Assembly: GCA_024698005.1 (NCBI GenBank)
Contig: JAILRW010000058.1
Coordinates: 1-45,324, forward strand
Direction of reading: 5' to 3'
DNA from: Sphaerochaetaceae bacterium
Lineage (GTDB): Bacteria; Spirochaetota; Spirochaetia; Sphaerochaetales; Sphaerochaetaceae
Length of the DNA: 45,324 nt
A program made the translations under genes and the position numbers. Below, one piece after another: positions 31,375 to 39,706 of this stretch. How positions within the stretch are numbered: position 1 is the first letter of the stretch; the number at the start of each line of letters is the position of its first letter. Under the pieces are notes generated by a model, which saw nothing but the letters and a program-made list of their open reading frames with translations, had not been told where the DNA came from and made no database searches.

Positions 31375-32453
31375 TGAGAAAGAAGAATTATTTTGCAGGT
31401 CCTTCTGTACTTCCAATGGAGGTACTTCAGGAGATGAGAGATCAGCTCGTTGATTACGAGGGAAATGGTATCTCAATGCTAGAGACCAGCCATCGTGGTG
31501 GCATGTTCGAGAAGATGTATGACGATTGTCTTTCAACATTCAGAGAACTCATTCACATCCCAGAGGATTACGATGTCTATTTCCTCGGTGGTGGTGCAAC
31601 TCTCCAGTTTGCAATGATCCCATTCAACTTCCTTCTTCCTGGAACCAAGGCTGCATATTGTAAGACTGGTACCTGGGCAAACAAAGCTTGCAATGATGCT
31701 CAGAAGATTGGTGACGTTGCAGTTATCTTCGATGACAAGGAAAACAACTATACACATCTTCCAGATGTAGACAAGCTCGTTATTCCTGAAAACTGTTCCT
31801 ACCTCTATCTCTGTGCCAACGAGACAATTGGAGGTATTGAATACAAGAAGTTCCCAAAGAGAGACAAGACTCCAATCATTGCAGATATGTCCTCTGACTT
31901 CATGTCCCGCCCTGTCGATGTTTCAAACTTCGATATGATCTATGGTGGTGTACAGAAGAACCTCGGACCTGCTGGTGCTACATTCATCATAATGAAGAAG
32001 TCAATGCTCGATAGAAGGAACAAAAACCTCGTTGCTTATCTTGATTACGCTCTTCATGCAAAGGAAAAGGGCCTTTACAACACTCCTCCAGTTGCAGCTA
32101 TCTGGGGTGTCAAGCTTATGTTCGACTGGATCAAGAAGATGGGTGGTGTAGAAGCTATGGACAAGAGGGCAGAGCTCAAGAGTTCCATGATCTACAATAT
32201 CATCGACTCTTCCGATTTCTGGAGAAGTCCAGTAGATCCTGCAGTAAGGTCAAGAATGAATATTGTCTTCCGTCTTCCATCTGAAGAGCTTGAAGCAAAG
32301 TTCGTTGAAGAGTCCAAGAAGGAAGGTATGCTTGGTTTGAAGGGACACAGATCTGTTGGTGGTCTCAGGGCATCCCTCTACAACGCTTGTCCTGTTGAGG
32401 ATGTTGAGGCACTTGCTGCATTCATGAAGGAATTTGAGAGAAAGAATGGCTAA
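31374..32453 (+). CDS. serC: phosphoserine aminotransferase
   Basis: The protein is 359 aa. It is a PLP aminotransferase making 3-phosphoserine from 3-phosphohydroxypyruvate and glutamate. NYFAGPSVLP at the start, GGGATLQF (72-79) and the PLP lysine at 195 in YGGVQKNLGPAG are diagnostic. Its ATG overlaps the end of serA by one base, with AAGGAGGG 9 nt upstream. serB is not adjacent. Confidence 0.96.
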   Translation: MRKKNYFAGPSVLPMEVLQEMRDQLVDYEGNGISMLETSHRGGMFEKMYDDCLSTFRELIHIPEDYDVYFLGGGATLQFAMIPFNFLLPGTKAAYCKTGTWANKACNDAQKIGDVAVIFDDKENNYTHLPDVDKLVIPENCSYLYLCANETIGGIEYKKFPKRDKTPIIADMSSDFMSRPVDVSNFDMIYGGVQKNLGPAGATFIIMKKSMLDRRNKNLVAYLDYALHAKEKGLYNTPPVAAIWGVKLMFDWIKKMGGVEAMDKRAELKSSMIYNIIDSSDFWRSPVDPAVRSRMNIVFRLPSEELEAKFVEESKKEGMLGLKGHRSVGGLRASLYNACPVEDVEALAAFMKEFERKNG

Positions 32454-32913
32454 GTCAGAAAAGAAAGTTGTAGATTCGATCAACAAGCTGATTATCAGAG
32501 AACTTAAGAATGGCAGACAGCCATATTCTGAAGTTGCTGAGAAGCTAAAGCTGACAGAAAATACTGTCAGAACAAGGGTCAACAAGCTGGTCGATGATGG
32601 TATTCTTAGTTTTGTGGGGGAGGTCAATCCACGTAACTTCACGGATATCCAGATAGCTTTCATGGGCATAAAGGTCAAGACCATGGATATGGAACGCAAG
32701 GCCAAGGAGCTGACGAACCTCAGAGGTGTCGTCTATTGTGCGGTCGTTACCGGACGCTATGATCTGATTTTACAACTCGAGCTCTCTGAGGGCGAAGGTT
32801 ACAGCTTGCTAGACTTTTTCAAGACGGAATTGGTAAAGGTTTCTGAAATCTCTGAAGTGGAGACGTTCATAGTTTACCAAAGTCATAACATGTCAGTCCC
32901 ATATCTACTATGA
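32446..32913 (+). CDS. Lrp/AsnC-family transcription regulator
   Basis: The protein is 155 aa. The N-terminal helix-turn-helix (VAEKLKLTENTVRTRVNKLVDDG) is followed by the RAM ligand-binding domain (VYCAVVTGRYDLILQLEL; near the end SEISEVETFIVYQS). I start at MAKSEKKVVDS; four upstream codons of the open frame lie within serC. It overlaps serC by 8 bp and is last in the serine operon, so it may sense serine or a related amino acid and control this operon, an inference from position. The terminator follows within 10 nt. Confidence 0.9.
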   Translation: MAKSEKKVVDSINKLIIRELKNGRQPYSEVAEKLKLTENTVRTRVNKLVDDGILSFVGEVNPRNFTDIQIAFMGIKVKTMDMERKAKELTNLRGVVYCAVVTGRYDLILQLELSEGEGYSLLDFFKTELVKVSEISEVETFIVYQSHNMSVPYLL

Positions 32914-32921
32914 GACAATCG

Positions 32922-32952
32922 AGGAGCTTCAGTTCGAAGCTCCTTGCTTTTT
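32922..32952 (+). terminator. terminator of the serine operon
   Basis: AGGAGCTTC pairs perfectly with GAAGCTCCT (5-nt loop), then TGCTTTTTAT. The -35 of the next gene begins in its last stem base. Confidence 0.85.
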
Positions 32953-32973
32953 ATATTCACTTTTAAATATCAT
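32944..32973 (+). promoter_or_regulatory. promoter of second MATE gene, fused to a terminator
   Basis: TTGCTT (32944-32949), 18-nt spacer, TATCAT (32968-32973), then 8 nt to the ATG. Confidence 0.65.
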
Positions 32974-32981
32974 TCTTACCC

Positions 32982-34307
32982 ATGATTGATACTTCAAATC
33001 GCCTTGGAAGAGAGAATATGGTAAGCCTTGTTATAAGGATGGCTCTTCCAATAATGCTCTCTATGGCCCTGCAGGCCGTTTACAATATTGCAGATTCTCT
33101 ATTCATATCTCGCTATTCGCTATCTGCATTTGCTGGAGTATCAGTAATACAACCTTTTTCCCAGATTGTTATCTCAATAGCTGTGGGTCTTGCAGCAGGT
33201 CTTTCCGGAGTGCTTTCAAACAGTCTTGGAAGAAGAGATGATAAGAGAGCATTTGATTCGATAAGATCTGCAAAGATAATCGCTATCTATATTTCTTTTA
33301 TCTTCCTGTTCCTGATGGAAATTCTTTCAACTCCATTTGTATATTTCTTTGTAAAGGAAGAAGTTGCCTATAACTCCGGAGTTGAATATCTCAGAATCTT
33401 TTCTCTAGGCCTTCCTCTTCTTTTTATTATGAATATCCTCTCATCAATCTTGCAGAGCCATTCAAGAAGCAGAGATGCAATGCTAGTGCAGTCCAGTGGT
33501 TGTATCGTCAATATAGTTTTAGATCCACTGCTTATATTCACATTCGATTTAGGGGCTAGGGGAGCTGCAATCGCTACAGTACTTGGCTTTCTTGTTTCAG
33601 CTCTTTTCGGGGTGGTTCTTGTCAAAAGATTATCCATTGTGAAAGGAAGTTTTTCTCTTCCTCTTGTATGGAAGATTATCTACATAGGGCTTCCTACATT
33701 GCTTGTATCCGGAGCCGGTCCTATCATAAGCATCTTCTACAACAAGCTTGTTATTCAGTATGGTGTTGATGCGATGATTGCCTATGGCATGTATCTCAAG
33801 ATGGAGTCCTTTATGTTCCTATCTGCAAGCGGGGTATCCAGTGCCCTTATAGTTATTGCAGCATACAATCTTGGAGAGGGAAAACTTGATAGAGTGCACT
33901 CTGCCTACAATGTTTCTCTCTTTATAGGATGGGGAACAATGCTTTTGGGGTTCTTGCTATTTCAGCTCTTCCCTGGTTTCTTTGTCCACCTGTTTACATC
34001 AGAAGGGGGAGAGCTCTATCTTCTTGGAATTACTGCCTTCCACTATCTTTCCTTCTGTTTCTTGATCTCTCCTTTTAATATTGTTACTTCAGGCCTTTTC
34101 CAGGGGTTGGGTCAGGGAGCGAGAGGTATGGTTATTATCGCAGTAAGATTCTTTGTATTCTTACTTCCATACTCCTTCATACTTTCCCATTTCTTTGGCC
34201 TCAAGGGCCTTTTCTTGAGCTATTTTGCTGCAGATATGACTAATTTCCTGCATGTATATATCCAGAAAGAGTTAGCTTTCAAATCTGTTGAGAAGAGCAA
34301 ATTCTAA
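32982..34307 (+). CDS. MATE-family efflux transporter (second copy)
   Basis: The protein is 441 aa with about 12 membrane helices. Motifs RMALPIMLSMALQAVYNIAD (N half) and GLPTLLVSGAGPIISIFYNK (C half) place it in MATE. It is distinct from the other MATE protein in the window (N-terminal halves similar in plan but not in detail), so they are paralogues of different subfamilies rather than a recent duplication. No ribosome-binding site: TATCAT lies 8 nt before the ATG, suggesting a leaderless or near-leaderless message. Substrate unknown. Monocistronic. Confidence 0.9.
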   Translation: MIDTSNRLGRENMVSLVIRMALPIMLSMALQAVYNIADSLFISRYSLSAFAGVSVIQPFSQIVISIAVGLAAGLSGVLSNSLGRRDDKRAFDSIRSAKIIAIYISFIFLFLMEILSTPFVYFFVKEEVAYNSGVEYLRIFSLGLPLLFIMNILSSILQSHSRSRDAMLVQSSGCIVNIVLDPLLIFTFDLGARGAAIATVLGFLVSALFGVVLVKRLSIVKGSFSLPLVWKIIYIGLPTLLVSGAGPIISIFYNKLVIQYGVDAMIAYGMYLKMESFMFLSASGVSSALIVIAAYNLGEGKLDRVHSAYNVSLFIGWGTMLLGFLLFQLFPGFFVHLFTSEGGELYLLGITAFHYLSFCFLISPFNIVTSGLFQGLGQGARGMVIIAVRFFVFLLPYSFILSHFFGLKGLFLSYFAADMTNFLHVYIQKELAFKSVEKSKF

Positions 34308-34386
34308 AGTATTTGCTATCTGAATAACTTATATTATAGGTTTGATTTACACTAATTTTGTGAGCCTTTATCTATTTTTGTACCTG

Positions 34387-34395
34387 TGATATAAT
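34387..34395 (+). promoter_or_regulatory. extended -10 promoter of the acyltransferase gene
   Basis: TGATATAAT, an extended -10 with perfect TATAAT and a poor -35. The transcript would then include a small hairpin, AAGCCTT/AAGGCTT (34415-34431), before TGGAG and the ATG. Confidence 0.6.
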
Positions 34396-34451
34396 AGACT
34401 AGTTTTTCATACGAAAGCCTTATGAAGGCTTAAACATTGGAGAATGATATA

Positions 34452-35588
34452 ATGATAGATTACGAGTCTTTTAAGGATATTGCTCCTTATGACCAAAAGG
34501 ATTGCGAGGAAGCTATAAAGCGAATCCAGCAACATCCTGAATATATGAATATGTTTGCGAAGGCCCTTATCAAGGGCGACGGTCTTCTTGTTCAGGCTGC
34601 TAGAAAGGCATTCTCTGCCTATGTTATGACCAGACTTAACAAGATTCATTCCTATACAGATTTCCAGAAGAATATTACATGCGGTATTTTCTTCCCAACA
34701 GTTCTCAAGAACACTAGTAAAGAGTTCACAGTTTCTGGTTTGGAGAACTTGAAGAAGGATGGCGCTTATCTATTTATCAGCAACCACAGAGATATCATCC
34801 TTGACTGTGGCCTAATGGACTATGCTCTTTTCAAGAACGATTACCCTTTGTGCGAGATGTGTACTGGTGATAATCTTCTTGCTAATCAGTTCATCGTAGA
34901 CCTTTTCAAGCTTGATGGTGGAATTATCGTAAAGAGATCTCTTCCTATGAAGGAGAAGTATCTTGAGACAGTTCGCTTATCTCAGTACATGGTTGAGACA
35001 ATTGAATCTGGTACATCTATCTGGGTTGCCCAGAAGAGTGGTAGAAGCAAGGATGGTATCGATACTACTCATCCTGCAATTGTAAAGATGCTTCATCTTT
35101 CTCAGAGAAAGAATGGAAGCTATGCTGATACCATAAAGAGATGCCATATCATTCCTGTCGCTATCAGTTATGAATATGACCCTAATGATATCTCTAAGGC
35201 TAGAGAGGCTATTCACACTGAAAGAGAAGGTACTTACGAGAAGAGGAAATTTGAAGATTTGGCTTCAATGCTCCGTGGCCTTAGAAAGAATAAGGGTAGA
35301 ATCCACCTCTCTTTCGGTAAGGAACTCACAGGCGAGTATAACGAAGCGGTAGAAGTTGCTCATGAAATAGACCGTCAGATCTATGAAATCTACAAGCTCT
35401 GGCCTGTTAACTATTTCTGTTTTGACTATGCAGAAAAGAAGAGCGATTTTGCTGATAAATACAAGGATTTCGATTCTGAAGCATTCCTCAAAAAGTATGC
35501 TCACCTTGATGAAGAAAAGAGAATGTTCGTTATCAACAGCTATGCAAATCCAGTGAGGACACACCTTGGCCTCATCAAGAGTGAATAA
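34452..35588 (+). CDS. glycerol-phosphate acyltransferase-like protein (PlsC superfamily)
   Basis: The protein is 378 aa. The region FISNHRDIILDCGLMD (near 108) is the catalytic block of a PlsC-related family, followed by GIIVKRS and the LWVAQKSGRSKDG-like segment IWVAQKSGRSKDG (substrate phosphate site). The canonical HxxxxD is here HRDIILD, with Asp at +2 and +6, as in a subgroup of bacterial homologues. It likely acylates lysophosphatidate or a related lipid at the inner membrane. It lacks clear transmembrane helices. The ATG 9 nt after TGGAG is preferred over a TTG 15 nt upstream. It overlaps the next gene by 8 bp. Confidence 0.82.
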   Translation: MIDYESFKDIAPYDQKDCEEAIKRIQQHPEYMNMFAKALIKGDGLLVQAARKAFSAYVMTRLNKIHSYTDFQKNITCGIFFPTVLKNTSKEFTVSGLENLKKDGAYLFISNHRDIILDCGLMDYALFKNDYPLCEMCTGDNLLANQFIVDLFKLDGGIIVKRSLPMKEKYLETVRLSQYMVETIESGTSIWVAQKSGRSKDGIDTTHPAIVKMLHLSQRKNGSYADTIKRCHIIPVAISYEYDPNDISKAREAIHTEREGTYEKRKFEDLASMLRGLRKNKGRIHLSFGKELTGEYNEAVEVAHEIDRQIYEIYKLWPVNYFCFDYAEKKSDFADKYKDFDSEAFLKKYAHLDEEKRMFVINSYANPVRTHLGLIKSE

Positions 35589-36240
35589 GCTTCTATTACC
35601 AGTTGCAATGGCCCTGCTGCTTCTGAGCTGTCAGGGCTCCTCTTTCTCTGTCTCTGATGTCAACCTTGAGCACAATACAAGACTTACTGTTTCTGACAGT
35701 AAGGTTGTTTCAGATAACAGTTATATAGTCCTTTCTTTTGAGTCTACAAAAAAAGATAAGTATACCTATATCCTGAGAAGCCCTGATGGGGATATCTCGT
35801 GGGAAGGTAGTTTTTCTGAAAAGGATGGGATATACACGTCTGAAGATATCTATCTTTCAAGATTCTCTTCATTCGAGTGTGGTGAGTATGAATACTTCAT
35901 CTACTCAGAAAATGGGCAGGAAAAGAATGGTAAAGTCTCTCTTGGCTATTCAAGCTTTTCAGGACCATTCTTTTCTGAAGATGGAATGCTTGAAATTGTA
36001 GGACTGAGTGTAGATAAAACAGAAGAGGAGAAGAGGGTAGAGGGACATGATAGCTATGGTAATAGTGTTGTCCTTGAGCGAATAGAAACACCTGTAAAAG
36101 AAGAATCTGCTTCTGAAATGCAAGTCATTGAAGCTTCCTCTGCAGAGTCATCCGAGCCAGAGAAAGCTATTAATGAGGAGATTGTGGATCCTACTTTGTC
36201 CTTCCCACCATCTTTCTTAGATCTGCCTCATCAAGAGTGA
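35581..36240 (+). CDS. putative lipoprotein, unknown function
   Basis: The protein is 219 aa. A GTG start (overlapping the acyltransferase stop) gives a lipoprotein signal ending LLLLSC, with Cys near residue 17 the probable lipidation site. The mature part looks beta-rich for about 120 residues (Ig-like: SPDGDISWEGSF, CGEYEYFIYSENGQ), then becomes an acidic Ser/Glu-rich tail ending FLDLPHQE. It is not recognised beyond that. Its last 50 bp lie inside mutL on the other strand, so the tail is coded in both directions. Confidence 0.65.
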   Translation: MNKLLLPVAMALLLLSCQGSSFSVSDVNLEHNTRLTVSDSKVVSDNSYIVLSFESTKKDKYTYILRSPDGDISWEGSFSEKDGIYTSEDIYLSRFSSFECGEYEYFIYSENGQEKNGKVSLGYSSFSGPFFSEDGMLEIVGLSVDKTEEEKRVEGHDSYGNSVVLERIETPVKEESASEMQVIEASSAESSEPEKAINEEIVDPTLSFPPSFLDLPHQE

Positions 36241-38020
36241 TTATGAAGGTCCTGCCATGTGGGCAAGAAGGATCTTCAAGCTGGAATGTCTTTTCGAGCA
36301 ACGCTTCAGCTGAATATCTGTCAACAATGTCACCTGCCTTGATTGCTGCCTTGCAGGCAACAATAGCATAAAGGCCACTCTCGAGTTCACTCTCATCACC
36401 TGTCTTAGTGCTTATATATTCGACAAGCTGCTTTTCTACTGGTCTGGCCATTGCAGGAAGAGATAAAAGCGACCAAAGACAATCTTCTTTTCTCACGATG
36501 TTGATTCCATACTGTGTGTATAGATCTGCATGATTGGACAGGAACTCATCGACATCACGTTCAACTTCAAAATCGATTGGAACAAGGAGTTGCTGAACGC
36601 TTCTCTGTTCCTTGAGCTCTTCAAATATCACTCTTTCATGTGCTGCGTGCTGATCTACAAGATAGAGCTTTCCCTTACGCTCACAAATCAAAAAAAGCTT
36701 GAATGCCTGACCGATATAGGTAAAGGAGTTATCTTCTACATCCCAGACACTTTCTTTTGAATTTGTGCTCTTCTCGTAGCTCTGTGCTATTTCTCTTTCT
36801 TCCTTCTTGACTGCAAGTTCCTTTGCTTTCTGAAGCCAGGAGTTGTCACTTGGCTTTTCTACACTTCGGTAATCTTTTCTTGGAGATGAGACAGAGGAAG
36901 AGAAGTTTTCTTCCTGTGGCACTTCAGAGCGGTTCAGGAAGAAGTTTCTATCCTGATAGCTTGTTGTTGTCTTTATTACAGGAGGAAGCTCCCTCTGTTC
37001 GTCTTCCTTTGCCTGAATTGAAGGAATTGTTCTTGGAAGCTTTTGTTTGATGAGGGAGGAGACTACATGATGGATCTCTGCTCTGTTTCTGAGCTTTACC
37101 TCTTTCTTTGCTGGATGGATGTTGAAGTCAACAAGTTCTGGGTCATCCTCTATGAAGAGTACTGAGTATGGGAATGAACCACCAGGCAGTCTCTCTCCAT
37201 ATCCATAGGAGATGGCCTGGACCATGGAATACTCTTCTACAGCTCTTCCATTTACATAGATCTTGATTCTTCCTCTATCACTTCTGTGAAGCTCAGCAAG
37301 GCTTGTTACAAGCTTTACAGAGAATTTCTCTCCCTTGTCATTGAGCTCGACAAAAAGCTTTCTATTTAGCTTCTCATCTTCTGTTATTATATCCAAAACT
37401 CGGTCAAAACGAGATGCACGAGCTGGTAGGTGCAATCTGAGAGCTCCATCTTGATAATAACGGAATGTAATCTCAGGAAAGGCCATAGCCTTTGAAAGAA
37501 GCATGTTTCTTACAAGGGTGGCTTCACTGGATGGACGCTTTAAAAAGCTTCTTCTTGCAGGAATCTGGCCAAATAGGTCTTCTACGGTAACTACAGTTCC
37601 ACTGTCAGGACCACCTTTCTTGATACCGAGTACTCTTCCATTGTCCACAATTAAAGTGTATGCTTCCTCTCCCATGTAGCTTGAAGCAATAGTGAGCCTT
37701 GAGACTGCTGAGACAGAGTAGAGCGCTTCACCACGGAAACCTAGGGTAGAGAGGTGGTATAGGTCATCCACAGAGGAAATCTTGCTGGTCGCGTGACGTT
37801 CTATAGTCTTTTCAAGATCATCCTTTTCAATTCCGCTTCCGTTGTCCTTTACACTTAAAAGCTCTATTCCACCACCTTCGACGGTGAGTGTTATTTCTGA
37901 TGCCTTTGCATCGATTGCATTGTCTATAAGCTCTCTGGCAACAGACTGTGGTCTGTCTATGACTTCGCCTGCAGCTATTCGAGCTGCAACTACACTATCT
38001 AATGTATTGATTCTACCCAT
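36191..38020 (-). CDS. mutL: DNA mismatch repair protein MutL (endonuclease type)
   Basis: The protein is 609 aa. The N-terminal GHKL ATPase has ELIDNAIDA, DNGSGI and TLGFRGEAL, which move with ATP in mismatch repair. After a variable linker rich in Lys/Glu/Ser (about 335-415), the C-terminal domain has the metal site DQHAAHERVIFEE, ACKAAIKAGD and CPHGR, meaning the nicking MutL of organisms without MutH. I start at MGRINTLDSVVAAR, since TAAATT sits 7 nt upstream of that ATG and no ribosome-binding site is seen; 12 extra upstream codons are possible but would contain the promoter. Its 3' end overlaps the lipoprotein gene by 50 bp. Confidence 0.95.
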   Translation of the reverse strand: MGRINTLDSVVAARIAAGEVIDRPQSVARELIDNAIDAKASEITLTVEGGGIELLSVKDNGSGIEKDDLEKTIERHATSKISSVDDLYHLSTLGFRGEALYSVSAVSRLTIASSYMGEEAYTLIVDNGRVLGIKKGGPDSGTVVTVEDLFGQIPARRSFLKRPSSEATLVRNMLLSKAMAFPEITFRYYQDGALRLHLPARASRFDRVLDIITEDEKLNRKLFVELNDKGEKFSVKLVTSLAELHRSDRGRIKIYVNGRAVEEYSMVQAISYGYGERLPGGSFPYSVLFIEDDPELVDFNIHPAKKEVKLRNRAEIHHVVSSLIKQKLPRTIPSIQAKEDEQRELPPVIKTTTSYQDRNFFLNRSEVPQEENFSSSVSSPRKDYRSVEKPSDNSWLQKAKELAVKKEEREIAQSYEKSTNSKESVWDVEDNSFTYIGQAFKLFLICERKGKLYLVDQHAAHERVIFEELKEQRSVQQLLVPIDFEVERDVDEFLSNHADLYTQYGINIVRKEDCLWSLLSLPAMARPVEKQLVEYISTKTGDESELESGLYAIVACKAAIKAGDIVDRYSAEALLEKTFQLEDPSCPHGRTFIITLDEADLRKMVGRTK

Positions 38021-38027
38021 ATCTAAA

Positions 38028-38056
38028 AATTTAACTTTCCTTGGTGTGAAAAACAA
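38028..38056 (-). promoter_or_regulatory. mutL promoter, fused to a terminator, leaderless layout
   Basis: Minus strand: TTGTTT (38051-38056), 17-nt spacer, TAAATT (38028-38033), then 7 nt to the ATG. The -35 is the T-tract of the upstream terminator. Confidence 0.6.
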
Positions 38057-38081
38057 GAGGTAGGATACTGGATCCTACCTC
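38049..38081 (-). terminator. terminator of the HD-ttcA-FecR unit
   Basis: GAGGTAGGAT pairs perfectly with ATCCTACCTC (10 bp, 5-nt loop); on the minus strand TTGTTTTTC follows. Confidence 0.8.
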
Positions 38082-38110
38082 CCATATGAAAAATGAATTT
38101 ATTTGTTTCA

Positions 38111-39628
38111 TTATTTGCTTGGCTGCATTGTAAGCATTAGCCTTGGCACTAGAGGTCTCTTGATGAGGATACCCTTCTCAACATATGGAGCTGCAGGAAT
38201 GCTATCTCTTCTAACATACTTGTTAGCTTCGAGAGCGATGTATTCAGCTGCTTCCTTGATCTCCTCTGGAGTCATTGTGATAGGGTAGTAGAGCTCAATT
38301 CTGCCAGGAACTCCATCACTGATGCAAATAAAGTTGGTTGCAATCATTGGGTTCTTTTCTGAGAGCCAGTTGAAGAAAGCAATTGCCTTTTCATCTGTGA
38401 TTGTCTCAGAGTAGGAAATTGTTGCAACACCCAGTGTAGCTGCATAATTTACAGTGTATTCTCCAACAACATTGAAACCTGAAATTACGTTTCCACCAAT
38501 TGTGTAGAGGAAGGAAGAAACGTTGTTGATGATTTCATCAATGAAGTAGTAGTTGGTTTTAGCAGTACCCTTTCTTGGAATATACAGGCCATCTTTTACA
38601 GTCTGAATATCCAATGTACTATCTTCTTTGAGCAATACCTGCTTGATGCGCTCTGACTGATCGAGAGGAAGAATAAGATTGATTCCGTTTCTTGTTGCTT
38701 TATATGTGACAGAAAGCTTTCCAAAATCAATAGTATTCTTGAAGTAGGTTTCAGAAGTTGTAGAATCGGTTACGAGATTCTTATTGCTTGGAACATTGTA
38801 CTTGCCAAGGTAGACATCATATTTTTCAAGAGCGTTCTTTATGATTTCAAGAGCTGTGCTGTTTGAATACTTTGCAGGGAAGTAGAAGATAATCTTTCCT
38901 GGATATACAGAAGTCTTGAAACTTGAAATTCTCATATCATACTCTGCTGCAAAGCGGAGGAAGTCCTGAGTTTCTAATTCACTTAGAGCATAACCATGTC
39001 CAATGATTGCCTTTCCTTCTCCGATAGTGTAGTCGAAGATGAGAGTGCTTGAAGCAATTGTACCCTTGAGGGCTCTAGTGGAAGACATATTGAGGATTTT
39101 CTCAATCTTGTTAGTCATAAGGTCGACAGTGTGCATTCCAGTAACAGTGTAGTTGTTTCCTCTTAAGGAATCCTTTACTGATACAATTTTCTCGGAAAGG
39201 TTGGTGAAAATTGCTCTGTATTCGGTGTACTCGAGAGAATAGGTTCCTGCACTCATCCTAAATACTTCAGTTGGTGAATAGAGGGAAAGGTGCTTGTTTC
39301 CTTTTACAGTAATTGAAACAGCGCCGCTGACAAGATAGAGGGATGGTCTTACTTCGTTATAATTATCAATTACCAGAATGGAATCGGCTTCAAGTGCAAA
39401 GTAACCAAATGGAGCTGTAAAATATGCAGCTTCTTCAGTTGTTCTAATAATGTAGCCACTTTCTGTTATCTCGGTAAAAGGGTCAACTTTTTTACCTGAA
39501 GGTGAGTATATTGATACATTGGTACCCTCTCCCTTTAACTGGATGCTCTCATCAGCAAGAATAGGGAAAAGTATCAAGAAAAGCAGTACTACTGCCAAAA
39601 TGGAAACACGGAAATTCATAATTCTCAT
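38111..39628 (-). CDS. secreted protein with a FecR-like N-terminal part
   Basis: The protein is 505 aa. It starts with a signal peptide (MRIMNFRVSILAVVLLFLIL, cleavage near LADES). The next about 150 residues (ITESGYIIRTTEEAAYFTAP, LYLVSGAVSITVKG, FRMSAGTYSLEY) look like the FecR/iron-dicitrate-sensor beta fold seen in many spirochaete secreted proteins. A long beta-rich remainder ends LMLTMQPSK; its function is unknown. The ATG at 39628 follows AAAGGA by 7 nt; a TTG at 39679 is rejected. It lies 78 nt after ttcA and may share the HD-ttcA message. Confidence 0.65.
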   Translation of the reverse strand: MRIMNFRVSILAVVLLFLILFPILADESIQLKGEGTNVSIYSPSGKKVDPFTEITESGYIIRTTEEAAYFTAPFGYFALEADSILVIDNYNEVRPSLYLVSGAVSITVKGNKHLSLYSPTEVFRMSAGTYSLEYTEYRAIFTNLSEKIVSVKDSLRGNNYTVTGMHTVDLMTNKIEKILNMSSTRALKGTIASSTLIFDYTIGEGKAIIGHGYALSELETQDFLRFAAEYDMRISSFKTSVYPGKIIFYFPAKYSNSTALEIIKNALEKYDVYLGKYNVPSNKNLVTDSTTSETYFKNTIDFGKLSVTYKATRNGINLILPLDQSERIKQVLLKEDSTLDIQTVKDGLYIPRKGTAKTNYYFIDEIINNVSSFLYTIGGNVISGFNVVGEYTVNYAATLGVATISYSETITDEKAIAFFNWLSEKNPMIATNFICISDGVPGRIELYYPITMTPEEIKEAAEYIALEANKYVRRDSIPAAPYVEKGILIKRPLVPRLMLTMQPSK

Positions 39629-39706
39629 ACCAAATTCCTTTTTTTGATAATTAATCAACGATATTTTACCATGATTCAACTAGTTTTAAAAATAGGTAAT
39701 TTGGCC

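Noticed and set aside
9029-34307. Two MATE genes as a recent duplication
   Set aside because: The proteins share only the family motifs and differ through most of their length and context.
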